Assembly: GCF_022965805.1 (NCBI RefSeq)
Contig: NW_027331252.1
Coordinates: 87,955 to 151,954 of the forward strand
Direction: 5' to 3'
Length of the DNA stretch: 64,000 nucleotides
Source of the DNA: Primulina eburnea
Lineage: Eukaryota; Streptophyta; Magnoliopsida; Lamiales; Gesneriaceae
This document shows, piece by piece, positions 53,410 to 64,000 of this stretch (position 1 is the stretch's first letter; every line of letters begins with the position of its first letter). A program made the position numbers and the translations under genes. The notes under the pieces were generated by a model. The model did not search any database. It saw only the letters and a program-made list of their open reading frames with translations, and was not told where the DNA came from.

Positions 53410-55556
53410 TGAAAGCGGACCGGTTACGGTGGCCGGAAAACGCAACGGAAGCAAAAAATCGAAATTTTGAGGGAATAATTTCGGCCACCCCTAGGACTTG
53501 TGCAATATTTACAAAAACAAAAACACCATACATAGGATGTTTAGAATGTTTTACCTATCAATCTTTAAAGGATTGATTGTGGCTCCAACTTTGTTATCAA
53601 ATAACAAAGCTCTTGAATGGAAGAAACTATCTACAAGCCTCCAAGCCTCCTTCTTTCCTTCAAAATCAAGCCCACCACTAACTAGCTAGAACCCCTCATA
53701 ATTTGCACTAGGAAATTAAGAGGATTTTTCATAGAGAAGAATTTTGTTTCTCCAACATTTGAAGAACAAAACAAGAAAAAAATATGGAGAGAATATGGTG
53801 GAGAATTTCGGCCATCTCTATGCTAGAATGAGGGAGGATGAGTTGTCTTGGGGTTGCAAAAAGTTGATCCAAAAAAGTTGCATGCCAACCATTATTTTAA
53901 TAAAAAGTAATCTCCAACCCTTCACCTCCCATGCATGCATATAATATAGTTTTTAATCAAATTAAAAACTTTGGACTAAATTTAATTATCTCAAACATAT
54001 TTGAGACAAATTAAATATTACTTGAATTTACTCAAGTCCCACTAGTTTAAATAATTATTTTAATTGAGCTCTACAAGACTCAATATTATTTAATTAATCC
54101 AACACTTGAATTAATTTAATTATTTGGACTCTACTAGGTCCACTAGTGTCTAATTAATTCAACACTTGAATTAATTTAATTTAGTCCATAATAATGTTTA
54201 TGAAAATCACAATTTTCAAATACATTATTCACTTGGCCAAATTTTAATTTTAGGAACACTTCCATAAATCAAAATTTACATTTCTCTCATAGAAGTCATA
54301 CTTCTATTTTTCCTTACACTTATAAACTCATTTATAAGTCGTTCAACACATTGAACTATTTTCTCCTTTATAGAAGTCATACTTCTAATTTTCTTTACGC
54401 TTATAAACTCCTTTATAAGCCGTTCAACACATTGAACTATTTTACTTCTCAACGGGATCTAGAAAGCTAGCACTTGTGTGGCCCTCAATGGTTCATTGAT
54501 ACAACTAGCCGTGGGTTCACATCTCCATGTGATTCGGACTAAACATGTCCTTATTCGAGCATACCCCAATTGCTCCATTCTTACTTATCAACTCCTTGAT
54601 AGTAAGAACGTCAGAACTCAAGTCTGATAGTACCCAACCAATCACGTTAAACGCCTAGCAGCATCGCTTACGTGATTCCCTAGGTATCACATGATAGTGC
54701 CTGCAAGAACCATTCAATTATGGTTAGCGTACAGTACGGTCCCTTCAACTCATATATCCCGATCGATTCGACAACCATTGGTATATCGAGAGTTGTCAAT
54801 GAATCGATACTATGTGTCATGTCGTAGTTGCATCGATGGTGTAATCTATGAAACACCTTTCATAATTACAACCATACTCTGGCCAGAGATTTCGATCTAC
54901 ATACACATGATAACACATAGGATATCCATACCCGAAGGTAAGCGGTGAATCCCCGACTACAATGCATCGACTCCTATGTGTTTCGACAGAACACCCAACC
55001 TTGCCACCTGATGACCCCATGAGAGTCGGTAAACAAGTCAAAGTGTAATTCTAGCACATAGAGTCTCAATGTTGTCCCGGGTCATAAGGACTAATTCTGT
55101 ACAACCATAAACCAGGACTTTTCCACTCGATAAGTGAGAACCACTTGGAAAGTCCTTTTATGGAGGGTTGTTCAGTGCACTCTACAAGGAGCACCTATCT
55201 GCATGTTCGGACATCACAATGTCCCCTACCAATGAAACATGGTACTCACATCGCAGATACTAGTCTCTAACTCGAGCGGCCTATATCCTTCTTAGTGGCG
55301 GCTGAATCGACTAGGAACCGTTTAGAATATACAGTATTACAAATATGAGTTTCATGATACTCATCATATGAGCATCTCATATTCTTTCTACTATTCGTAT
55401 ATTCAAGGGCTTTATCTATGCAGCTAGCATGGGTATACAGATAAAGATTTGCCAAAATAATAATTTCAAATATTATTAAAATAAAGACTGCTTATACATA
55501 GAGTTTCATTGTGAACACTCGGCCAACACTTGGCTCGACGGGCACCTACTCTAACA
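53410..55556 (-). mobile_element. K3 5' LTR (2147 bp)
   Basis: Same as 46196-48341 apart from one homopolymer A. TATA-like run near 53938-53948 (minus). It borders the resumed Gag of B. Confidence 0.95.
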
Positions 55557-58500
55557 AGAGCAACGTGGTACAGAAATTACATGGAAAGTGTTCAAGACGG
55601 AGTTCTATCTGCGTTTCTTTCCTGTATCCTACCGTAAAGATAAAGGCGCTGAATTTGCAAACTTAAGGCAAGGGCCACTGAACATTGAGGAATACGTTGC
55701 CAAATTCTCTTCTTTGCTTCGTTTTGCACCCCATGTTTCAGGTAGCGGTGGCGGACCAATTCATAAATGGCTTAAATCCAGACATCTTTACGTTGGTAAA
55801 CACGGGAAGACCTAATAACTTTGCGGATGCATTGAATCGAGCCAAGGGTGCAGAAGCAGGGTTGATAAGACAGCGGAGTGCTCCATATGTTGCTCATGCG
55901 CCAAGACCACCCCAACCTTCAGTGCAATCTCCTCCTCCAAGATTTGATAGTGGCGGTAGTAGCAGTGGCAGAAAGGAACAGCTGAAGGCGAAGGGGAAAC
56001 AGTTTAAAAGACCTGGGAGCAGCTCTTCAAGCTCCAGTGGATCAAGACAGACGGGTTTTGATCAGAGTACCAGGTATTCAGGTGTTTATTGTAGTTCCTG
56101 TGGAGGAAAACATGCGACTGAACAGTGCCAGGGAGTTACAGGCCGATGCAATATTTGTAGGCAACCGGGGCATTTTGCCAAAGTCTGCCCACAGAGGAGT
56201 GTACAGCCAGCCCAAAGTGGACGAGCATCCGGGCCAGTACCTCAGTTTGAGCGGCAGGCATCATCGGTTCACTCTTTTCAGCCTCCACCAGCACCGACTC
56301 AACCCAGAGGTCGTGGTAGTCAGACAGTGAGTCAACCTCCGAGGCAACAGGCCCAAGTGTTTGCATTGACCGAAGAGCAAGCACAAGATGCACCAGATGA
56401 TGTTATAGCAGGTAATTGTCTCCTTTATGGTTATCCTGCTTATATCTTGATAGATACAGGTGCATCGCATACATTCATTTCTGAGCGATTTGCATTGTTG
56501 CATTCATTGCCTGTTGAGTCTTTGTTAGAGGTTGTATCTATTAATTCTCCGTTGGGAAGTGGATTGATATCTGTAACTACGGTTAAACATTGCATTCTAC
56601 AGTTTGAGGGGCATGAGATTGACCTAGATTGTATAGTATTGGGTCTAGCTGATTTTGATTGTATAGTCGGTATTGACATGCTAACGAAGTACAGAGCCAC
56701 TGTAGATTGTTTCCATAAGATTGTCAGATTCAGACCCGAGATGACAGACGAGTGGAAATTCTACGGGAAGAGTTCCAGATCTCGGATTCCCTTGATTTCG
56801 GCTCTTACTGTGAACAGATTGTTACAAAAAGGAGCAGATGGTTTCTTTATTTATGCTGTAGATATGCAGAAGTCGAGCCCGGCATTGGCGGATCTGCCAG
56901 TAGTACGGGAATTTGCAGATATTTTTCCAGATGAGATCCCAGGATTACCTCCGGTGCGAGAGGTAGATTTTAGTATTGATCTTGTACCAAGGACAGTCCC
57001 TATTTCGAGAGCTCCATATAGGATGGCACCCATCGAACTAAAAGAATTGAAAGCACAGTTAGAAGATCTTCTGGCCAAGGGATATATCAGACCTAGTGTA
57101 TCTCCTTGGGGCGCTCCGGTGCTATTTGTGCGAAAGAAAGATGGTTCGATGCGTTTATGTATTGATTACAGGCAACTGAACAAGGCAACGATCAAGAATA
57201 AATATCCTTTGCCTAGGATTGATGATTTATTTGATCAGTTGCAGGGATCCTCCGTGTATTCGAAGATTGATTTACGTTCTGGGTATCATCAGCTTAGAGT
57301 TCGAGATATAGACATACCAAAGACATCATTTCGAACCAGGTATGGACATTACGAATTTATTGTCATGCCTTTTGGTTTAACCAATGCTCCTGTGGTATTT
57401 ATGGGCTTGATGAACCAAGTGTTTCAGAAATATTTGGATGAATTTGTCATTGTTTTCATCGATGATATTTTGGTGTATTCAAAGAACAGAAATGAGCATG
57501 CAGATCATCTCAGAATTGTGTTGCAGACACTAAGAAATGAGAGATTGTATGCAAAATTGTCAAAGTGTGAGTTTTGGTTGAATCGAGTTGTATTCTTGGG
57601 GCATATCATTTCTGGAGATGGTATTTCTGTAGATCCGAGTAAAGTGGAAGCTGTGATCAGTTGGTCGAGACCGACTTCTGTACCAGAAATACGCAGTTTC
57701 ATGGGCCTAGCCGGATACTATAGAAGATTTATCAAGGATTTCTCCAGCATTGCAAAGCCAATAACTCAATTGACGCAAAAGAATGCACCATTTGTTTGGT
57801 CAGAGGAGTGCGATTCTAGCTTTCTAGAGTTGAAGAAAAGGCTGACCAGTGCTCCAGTACTGACGATACCTTCAGGTACGGGTGATTTCGTTGTATATTG
57901 CGATGCTTCTCACAGAGGTTTGGGATGTGTGCTTATGCAGCGAGGCCATGTGATCGCATACGCCTCGAGACAATTGAAGCCACATGAGGTTCGATACCCC
58001 ATTCATGATCTGGAATTGGCGGCTATCGTATTTGCATTAAAGATTTGGCGTCATTATCTCTATGGCGAAAAATTTGAGATATTTTCCGATCACAAGAGCT
58101 TAAAGTACCTATTTTCTCAATCAGAATTGAATATGAGGCAGCGTAGATGGCTAGATCTTCTGAAAGACTTTGACTGTGAAATCAAATATTATCCGGGGAA
58201 GTCAAATGCAGCAGCAGATGCCTTGAGTCGTAAGGTATGTTCTTTGTCCTTATCGACGATAGGTGTTAACAAGTTAGTTGAAAATGGCTGTACATCTGGA
58301 TTAGAATTTGATACAGATAGTAAGCCACTACGACTTTTTACGATCCAAGTTGAGCCCAATTTGATTTTGAGGATCAAGGAAGCACAAAGAACCGATCAGA
58401 ATGTGCAGAGATCGATTCAAATGGTCAGATCAGGGCATGTATCAGAATATCAGGTACGAGATCATGTGTTGTACGTGAATAACCGTCTAGTTGTGCCAGA

Positions 58501-58726
58501 TGTTGCAGATTTGAGACAGCAGATTCTGACAGAGGCACATTGTAGTCGGTTCAGCATTCATCCGGGTGGCAGGAAGATGTACAACGACTTGAAGACACAG
58601 TTCTGGTGGAAGCAAATGAAGTCGGACATTGCCGAATTTGTGTCTAAGTGTTTGAACTGCCAACAGGTGAAAGCTGAGAGGAAGAAACCTGGTGGATTAC
58701 TTCAAAGTTTAGCCATTCCAGAATGA
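55557..58726 (+). pseudogene. Element B Gag C-part and Pol to the integrase N-domain (frameshift and stop)
   Basis: Gag resumes (VFKTEFYLRFFP). A small deletion near 55740 shifts the frame; from there 1013 codons are open. Zinc knuckles at 56093-56190 ([27 protein letters not shown]); protease IDTGASHTF near 56450; RT with [29 protein letters not shown] and [10 protein letters not shown] (about 57455); RNase H with [10 protein letters not shown], a DLELAA segment and [10 protein letters not shown]; integrase zinc domain to CLNCQQ. TGA at 58724-58726 replaces the tryptophan that D has at the same place (TGG). A chromovirus polyprotein with three visible lesions: K3, the frameshift, and this stop. 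Confidence 0.93.
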
Positions 58727-59785
58727 AAATGGGATCACATTTCCATGGATTTTGTGACGAAGTTACCACGATCATCCAGAGGCTGCGATGCGATTTGGGT
58801 TATTATTGACAGATTGACCAAATCTGCTTGTTTCATTCCATACAGAATGACGTATAGACAGGATCAGATGGCGGAGATTTATATTCGAGAGGTAGTCAGA
58901 TTGTATGGTGTTCCGAAGTCTATCGTATCAGATCGTGATCCACGATTCACTTCTCACTTTTGGCACAGTTTACAGCAGGCCTTAGGTACGACATTACACC
59001 TGAGTACTGCTTATCATCCTCAGACAGACGGACAGTCAGAACGGACTATCCAGACATTAGAGGATATGTTGAGAGCCGTCGTACTAGATTTTGGCATTGG
59101 TTGGCAAAATTCTCTACCTCTTTGCGAATTCTCTTACAATAATAGCTATCAGACGAGTATCGAGATGGCACCGTTTGAAGCTTTGTATGGCAAGAAGTGC
59201 AGATCTCCGCTATACTGGGATGACGTTTCAGAAGTACCAGAACTTGGGCCAGATATGATTCGTGACATGACAGAGAAGGTGAAACTCATTCAGAAGAGGA
59301 TGAAGACAGCACAAGATCGACAAGCAAAGTATGCCAATATCAGACGTAGACCATTAGTTTTTGAGGCGGGAGATAGAGTATTCTTAAAGATTTCTCCATT
59401 CAGAGGCGTTGTTCGATTTGGCAAACGCGGGAAACTATCTCCTCGATACATTGGTCCTTACGAGATTCTTGAGAAGATTGGCGATCGAGCTTATCGACTT
59501 GCACTTCCTTCTTCTCTATCTGAGATACATGATGTCTTTCATGTATCGATGTTGCGTAAGTATATGCCAGATGTTTCTCATGTCATTCAACCTGATGAAG
59601 CTGAACTTGATCAGACATTGAGCTATGTGGAACAACCGATACAGATTCTTGATCGGAAAGAAAAGAAGCTCAGAACGAAGAATATTCCACTCGTGAAAGT
59701 TCAGCGGAGTCGTCATGGCATTGAGGAAGCGACTTGGGAGACAGAAGCCAACATGCGACAGAAACACCCCGAATTATTTCAATAA
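58727..59785 (+). pseudogene. Element B integrase core, GPY and chromodomain (after the stop)
   Basis: Same frame beyond the TGA: D (HISMDFV), D (SDRDPRF), E (DGQSERT), GPY (SPRYIGPYEI), chromodomain (VKVQRSRHGIEEATWE) and stop after PELFQ. The residue before SRHG is R where D has W (VQWTRHG), so one conserved chromodomain aromatic is changed. It could be translated only by readthrough or from an internal ATG. Confidence 0.92.
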
Positions 59786-59886
59786 TGTAAGTATTGATCT
59801 AACTTTGATATTATTACTTTTGATGCTTTCATTGATAGAATGATGTGCGATTTCGAGGGCGAAATCATTTCTTAGAGGGGGAGAAA
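59786..59886 (+). other. Element B 3' untranslated stretch and polypurine tract
   Basis: Ends with tttcgagggcgaaatcatttcttagagggggagaaa, close to the same block in D (1527-1562). Confidence 0.8.
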
Positions 59887-60036
59887 TGTAAGGCTCGAAG
59901 ATTTAGTTATCATAATCAGATGGATTTGTTGATAATTAAGATGATTGTAGATGTATTTCATTGGACTAGAAAAGAAAGGGAAATGTATAATAAAGATGTG
60001 AAAGATAGTCAAAAGAATAAGTAAGGTCGAAGCTAT

Positions 60037-60296
60037 GGCGCACATGCGCGAAGGAATGCGCGCATATGCATGAGAATTCCAGTAGCATTGGCGCATATGC
60101 GCGGAAAGAGTGGCGCATATGCGCGACATGTACAGCAGCCTTGGCGCATATGCGCGAGAGTAGTGGCGCATATGCGCGGAGCGTCCAGAACCATTGGCGC
60201 ATATGCGCGAGTTTAGTGGCGCATATGCGCGAGTGCTGTATCTGCCGAGACAGTAGGTTCGGCGCATATGCGCGAGTAATGCCGCGCATATGCACG
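60037..60296 (+). repeat. GC-rich dyad array of B LTR: five 14-8-14 modules
   Basis: Modules start at 60037, 60090, 60143, 60196 and 60261 (spacings 53, 53, 53, 65). Each is ggcgcatatgcgcg, 8 bp, ggcgcatatgcgcg, with a few changes. Long antisense and sense ORFs across it are only products of the repeat. Confidence 0.93.
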
Positions 60297-60342
60297 AGAC
60301 GTGTATTGCAAAGAACAAGCCATGTGTTCGAAACATGCAAAG

Positions 60343-60351
60343 TATATATAT
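60343..60351 (+). promoter_or_regulatory. TATA-like box of B LTR
   Basis: tatatatat about 45 bp after the last dyad module, as in D and S. Positional inference. Confidence 0.5.
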
Positions 60352-61812
60352 GATTTGCCTCGATTCTTTCCTCCATTTCAGCAGAAGTCTTCGAAAAGGC
60401 TGAGGAAGAAGCTTCATTTCTTCTTACTTTCAAATTGTGTTCTTGCAAGATTTAGCAACCCAAATTCAAATCCGATTTCGGTTTTGAGATCCTCTCGGTA
60501 TTGGCTACACAGTGATGTATGTTTATTCGATTTCAGTAAGTTTTGAAATTCAGATATTGGGGAAATGAGAATATGATAGTTACATTGTGTTCTTGGCATA
60601 TTGAGCATGATATATGTGTAAACGGATCAAAGAAATGATATCATATACATTTCCTATGAATTTCAGTATGGTTTATGAATTATTGGGGCAGAATTATTGT
60701 GTTTTGGATGGATATTGTATTAGATTATGACTGAAAATGAGATAGTGTTGATATTTGTTGAGATTTGGATTGGCCGGTATCGAGAATTACGTCGTTATGC
60801 CGTCAAATTATATTGAGATCACGTAGTGACTTGGTAATGTGTTGATTTAGATTAGAAATTGATAGAGTGCGTATCCACATTTCCATTTCAGATTCGTATT
60901 GACGACCGTGACAGCGATTCTACGACGAAAGGTATAGTACATGTTTTGTTTGGGGAATTACGACTCAAATGAGATCACATTTGAGTTTCCCAACCAAAAT
61001 CACATACTTGTTTTATTGATTATATCTTGATATGATTATGATTGTTTATAGATTTGTTTATAGAACTTGTATACAAATCTTGCTATGCTTTGTTTACAGA
61101 TGGCATTGCATTAGAATGATTATGCTTGTTTACAGATTGTGTATTCATGCATTAAGATAGGATAGTCTGGAGATCAGGCAGACTACTAGACGTTCGGCGA
61201 TATCACAGCTTAGGGGAAGATCACCGCCCCTATTGTAGATGCGGATACAGATCAGGCCGAATTCTAGGAATAAGACGGACAGCACCTCGATTGGGAGGGT
61301 AGGTGACAGACAGCGCCGTCTTATTCACAACGGGATCCCTAGAGTTCTAGTCGAGTCGCATCTAGACATGATTAGACTTGCATTGCATGATTTTATATGA
61401 ATGACATTCATATTAGCATGTTTCATGTTTTAGATTGTTTAATGCATGTATACATGTTTATACTGGGATTTGTTCTCACCGGTTTTCCGGCTGTTGTTAT
61501 GTCTGTATGTGTGCATAACAACAGGTGGGGCAGGATCTGGGTCGAGACAGAGATGATCGTGATAGCGTGGAGATCTCGGGCATAGCAGATGGACCAGTAG
61601 TTGTCTTTTTATTATGTACTATCGTTTAATACTGGTTAGTTGAGAACATACAGAATAAGACATGTATTGTATGTTGTATGTTGTAAATTAAATAAAGAAT
61701 GTATGCTTGTTTGGTTACAGGTGTTTTATGTAAAAAGCGAAAATTTGACCCATGTTTTATAATAACGATCCATTTAATCCCAAGAAAAAGAATTAGAGCC
61801 CGGGTCCCCACA

Positions 61813-61961
61813 GACTTTATCTATGCAACTAGCATGAGTATACAGATAAAGATGCGCCAATATAATAAATTCAAATATTATTAAAATAAAGATCGTTTAT
61901 ACATAGAGTTTCATCGTGAACACTCGGCCAACACTTGGCTCGACGGTCACCTACTCTAACA
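61813..61961 (-). mobile_element. K4: remnant of a copia LTR (149 bp), target of element B
   Basis: Matches the last 149 bp (plus-strand sense) of the K2 and K3 LTRs (gactttatctatgcaactagcatg to cctactctaaca), with the agatcgttta variant of K2. Element B entered here; the rest of K4 should lie left of B, in the gap. Confidence 0.85.
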
Positions 61962-62508
61962 GGCCATTTCTGAATCGCCTCTATCTTCATCGGATCAACA
62001 ACAATGCCATCCTTCGAAACGACATGGCCTAGAAAAGAAATCTGATCCAGCCAAAATTCACACTTCTTCAACTTGGCAAACAGCCTCCTCTCTCTCAGCA
62101 ATTGAAGAACAACTCTGAGATGCTCTGCATGCAGCTCTCTGGTCTTGGAATAGATCAAGATGTCGTCAATAAAGACAATGACGAAGCTATCCAGATAGGG
62201 CTTGAACACACGGTTCATCAGGTCCATGAAGACTGAAGGGGCATTGGTCAGACCAAAAGACATAACCAGAAACTAAAAGTGACCATACCTGGTCCTGAAC
62301 GCCGTCTTAGGGATATCAGACTCCATAACCTTCAACTGATAATAGCCAGACCGAAGATCAATCTTCGAAAATACAGTGGCACCATGAAGTTGGTCAAATA
62401 GATCATCAATCCGTGGCAACGGATACTTGTTCTTGACAGTCACTTTGTTGAGCTCTCTGTAGTCGATACACAGCCGCAAAGAACCATCTTTCTTCTTAAC
62501 AACGTCTT
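61962..62508 (-). pseudogene. Chromovirus RT fragment (minus), with stop
   Basis: Reverse transcriptase palm: [46 protein letters not shown], then a TAG near 62270 where relatives have glutamate (YGHYEF), then [25 protein letters not shown] and [10 protein letters not shown]. It is cut by K4 after AIQKWP. Same lineage type as element C by wording, but it cannot be part of the C copy on the left, whose gag start is far away. Confidence 0.85.
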
Positions 62509-64000
62509 CTACCATACCTCTTGCACTTAACAGATCTTTCAGCAAGAAGTTGTTACCGAGAGTGTTTTATAAACTCGCTAGATTGATTTCTTGATAAATA
62601 ATATGGAAGTAAATTCACACTAGCTCCAAGGTCAAGCAAGGCTTTTTTAATCTTTCGTTCTCCATAATCCACGAAATAGTAGGACCAACCACGGTCTTTG
62701 TATTCAAAGCATTATTATTTTGAATGATGCACTTACTTGTTCGGCTAAAAATGCTTTCTTTTTCACATCATTTTCTTTTCACAGTGCACAAGTCTTTCAA
62801 AAATTTGGCATATGATGGACCTGTTTTATTGCACTCTAAAGGAATATTAACTTTTACTTTGTTTAAAAATATCATATATATCAGTAATCAAATTTGATTT
62901 TTTTGTATTTTTCAATGCATGAGGGAATGGTGGTGACACTGTTCTTTGAACCTCCTCTTCGCAAGTTATGGGTTCCACTTCCTTACCCTTGGAGTTGATT
63001 TATAATCATCATCTTCACAAGGTTCAAGAATGGATTTTTCCACAACCTTACCACTTCGAAGGTAATAACAGATTTTACCTTCTCGCTCGTGAGTTCCAGA
63101 CATTCCAATTTGTTGTATGATACCTTGGATTAGGCAGAGGTTGTGAAGGAAATTACCTTTTCTTGAACATTAAGTGCAATGCAAATTTAGCAAGAGTATC
63201 TTTCAAGTCGTCATGGTTTGAGCAGTTTGAGTATTGATAGACTCTTGCTTTGCAATGAAAGAATTCAATGTCATCTCCAAATTCTCTTTTCCGGCGGAGG
63301 AACATAAGGTGCATATTTTGAAAATTTTGTTGATTTTGAAATGTGGTTGCGGAAATGTGCAGCATATCATTCCTCCAACTAAAATTTGGATGATTTCGCC
63401 AACCTGGATTGTAATTTTGAGAAAATGGTTCAAATTTGGCCTTTTGAAATTGTTCAAAACATTGGCTTGCTCATGGAGACATTCTTTAAAAGAGGGCAAA
63501 GTGGGACAATCTTTTGTAAAATGATCACTTGTATCACAGATGTGACCCACAATTTCTTGAATAGATTTAATTGACCATTCTTTTCAATTCAAGTGCCTCA
63601 ACTTTTCTTGCCAAAGAGGTAATCTAGCTTGAAGATCATGTTCCATCTTTGAGAGTGTACTACCTCCACCAGATGTAGGAGAGTGAATCTTGTTTGATGG
63701 TTCGATTGTACCTATAGTGTCCCAATTTTGAGCATTTTCAGCTAATGAATCGAGATACTCAATTGCCTCGTTCGATCTTTATCTTCAAATGTTCCATTAC
63801 ACATAATTCAACCATTTGCCTATCTTTAGGTGTTAAGCCTTCATAAAATTGAGAAACAACTCTCCAAATTTCAAAACCATGATGTGGACAAAGATTAAGC
63901 AATTCTTCTTGTATCTATCCCAACACTGATAAAAAGTTTCTCCTGTTTTTGAGTGAAAGTGATGATTTGCCTTTTTGCAAGAATTTGTTATATTAGATGG
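62509..64000 (-). pseudogene. Athila/Tat-like Ty3/gypsy gag-protease remnant (minus), runs off the window
   Basis: Heavily broken. From right to left on the minus strand: a Gag piece (ETFYQCWDRYKK, then in another frame CPHHGFEIWRVVSQFYEGL, about 63800-63960), a region near 63500-63550 with CDTSDHFTKDCPTL, a NPGWRNHPNF-like segment near 63390-63420, a Lys/Glu-rich linker, and the protease motif LLDLGASVNLLP (about 62600-62640) followed by RSVK and RGMVEDV. DLGAS and this Gag wording are typical of the Athila/Tat branch, unlike the chromoviruses around it. Many frameshifts; no intact protein. Confidence 0.72.

Larger units (their letters stand above)
46196..55556 (-). mobile_element. K3: complete and very young Ty1/copia element with defective pol (9361 bp)
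   Basis: 5' LTR 53410-55556, PBS complement 53396-53409, leader to 51588, gag 50727-51587, broken pol 48342-50726, 3' LTR 46196-48341; TSD agagc at 46191-46195 and 55557-55561. The only LTR difference I found is one extra A in a homopolymer (near 46565 against 53780), so insertion is very recent. Confidence 0.95.
59887..61812 (+). mobile_element. Element B 3' LTR (1926 bp)
   Basis: TGTAAGGCTCGAAG to CCCGGGTCCCCACA. Same family as solo LTR S. Contains five dyad modules (60037-60296) and a TATA-like box (60343-60351). The right flank gactt lies in a copia LTR remnant. Confidence 0.93.

Noticed and set aside
1..64000. Host protein genes, tRNA or rRNA genes
   Set aside because: I looked for non-transposon frames and for cloverleaf or rRNA-like sequence. 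The tggtatcagagc matches are primer-binding sites and not tRNA genes, and every supported frame belongs to a retroelement.

Overview
The window is plant nuclear DNA, almost certainly from a eudicot, and consists almost entirely of nested LTR retrotransposons. The basis is several Ty3/gypsy chromoviruses (Gag, protease, RT, RNase H, integrase, chromodomain), Ty1/copia elements, tRNA-iMet-type primer sites (TGGTATCAGAGC) and 5-bp target-site duplications (TSDs). I see no host gene, rRNA or tRNA gene. The species cannot be read from this sequence. The elements are named here by letter.

Layout, left part (1-26 kb). The oldest substrate is a tandem array of 363-bp units copied from a Ty3/gypsy integrase core (3299-3848, 13432-13749, 18523-19937). 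Four LTR elements landed in it: D (3' half of a chromovirus, 1-3298, +), A (3849-13426, -, TSD tcaat), E (13750-18517, +, TSD tgtca) and F (from 19938, +). The left LTR of A holds a solo LTR S (5589-7423, TSD ctttg). The F gag is broken by a plus-strand LTR of family C (23177-24404), which abuts an inverted C LTR (24405-26019) belonging to minus-strand element C.

Right part (26-64 kb). The gag of element C is split by copia element K1 (27450-36943, +, TSD ccatg). After a run of 835 N comes copia K2 (38156-45722, -), sitting in the 5' leader of chromovirus B (45723-61812, +). The B gag is split by a very young copia K3 (46196-55556, -, TSD agagc). B itself sits in a copia LTR remnant (K4, 61813-61961), which sits in a minus-strand chromovirus RT remnant fused to an Athila/Tat-like gag-protease remnant (to 64000).

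Two themes stand out. First, most elements kept a readable gag and lost pol: A (gag only), C (gag with a miniaturised in-frame pol), E (gag plus an unusual second ORF), F (gag-like ORF without a capsid domain) and K1/K3 (gag intact, shared pol lesions). B, D and K2 are the near-complete copies that could supply pol proteins in trans. Second, six different gypsy-type LTR families carry, upstream of the TATA-like region, arrays of GC-rich dyads with a common geometry: two 14-bp half-sites separated by 8 or 9 bp. The sequence differs between families, and the same core also recurs in families whose LTRs are otherwise unlike. I consider this promoter-array module the best candidate for an undescribed system.
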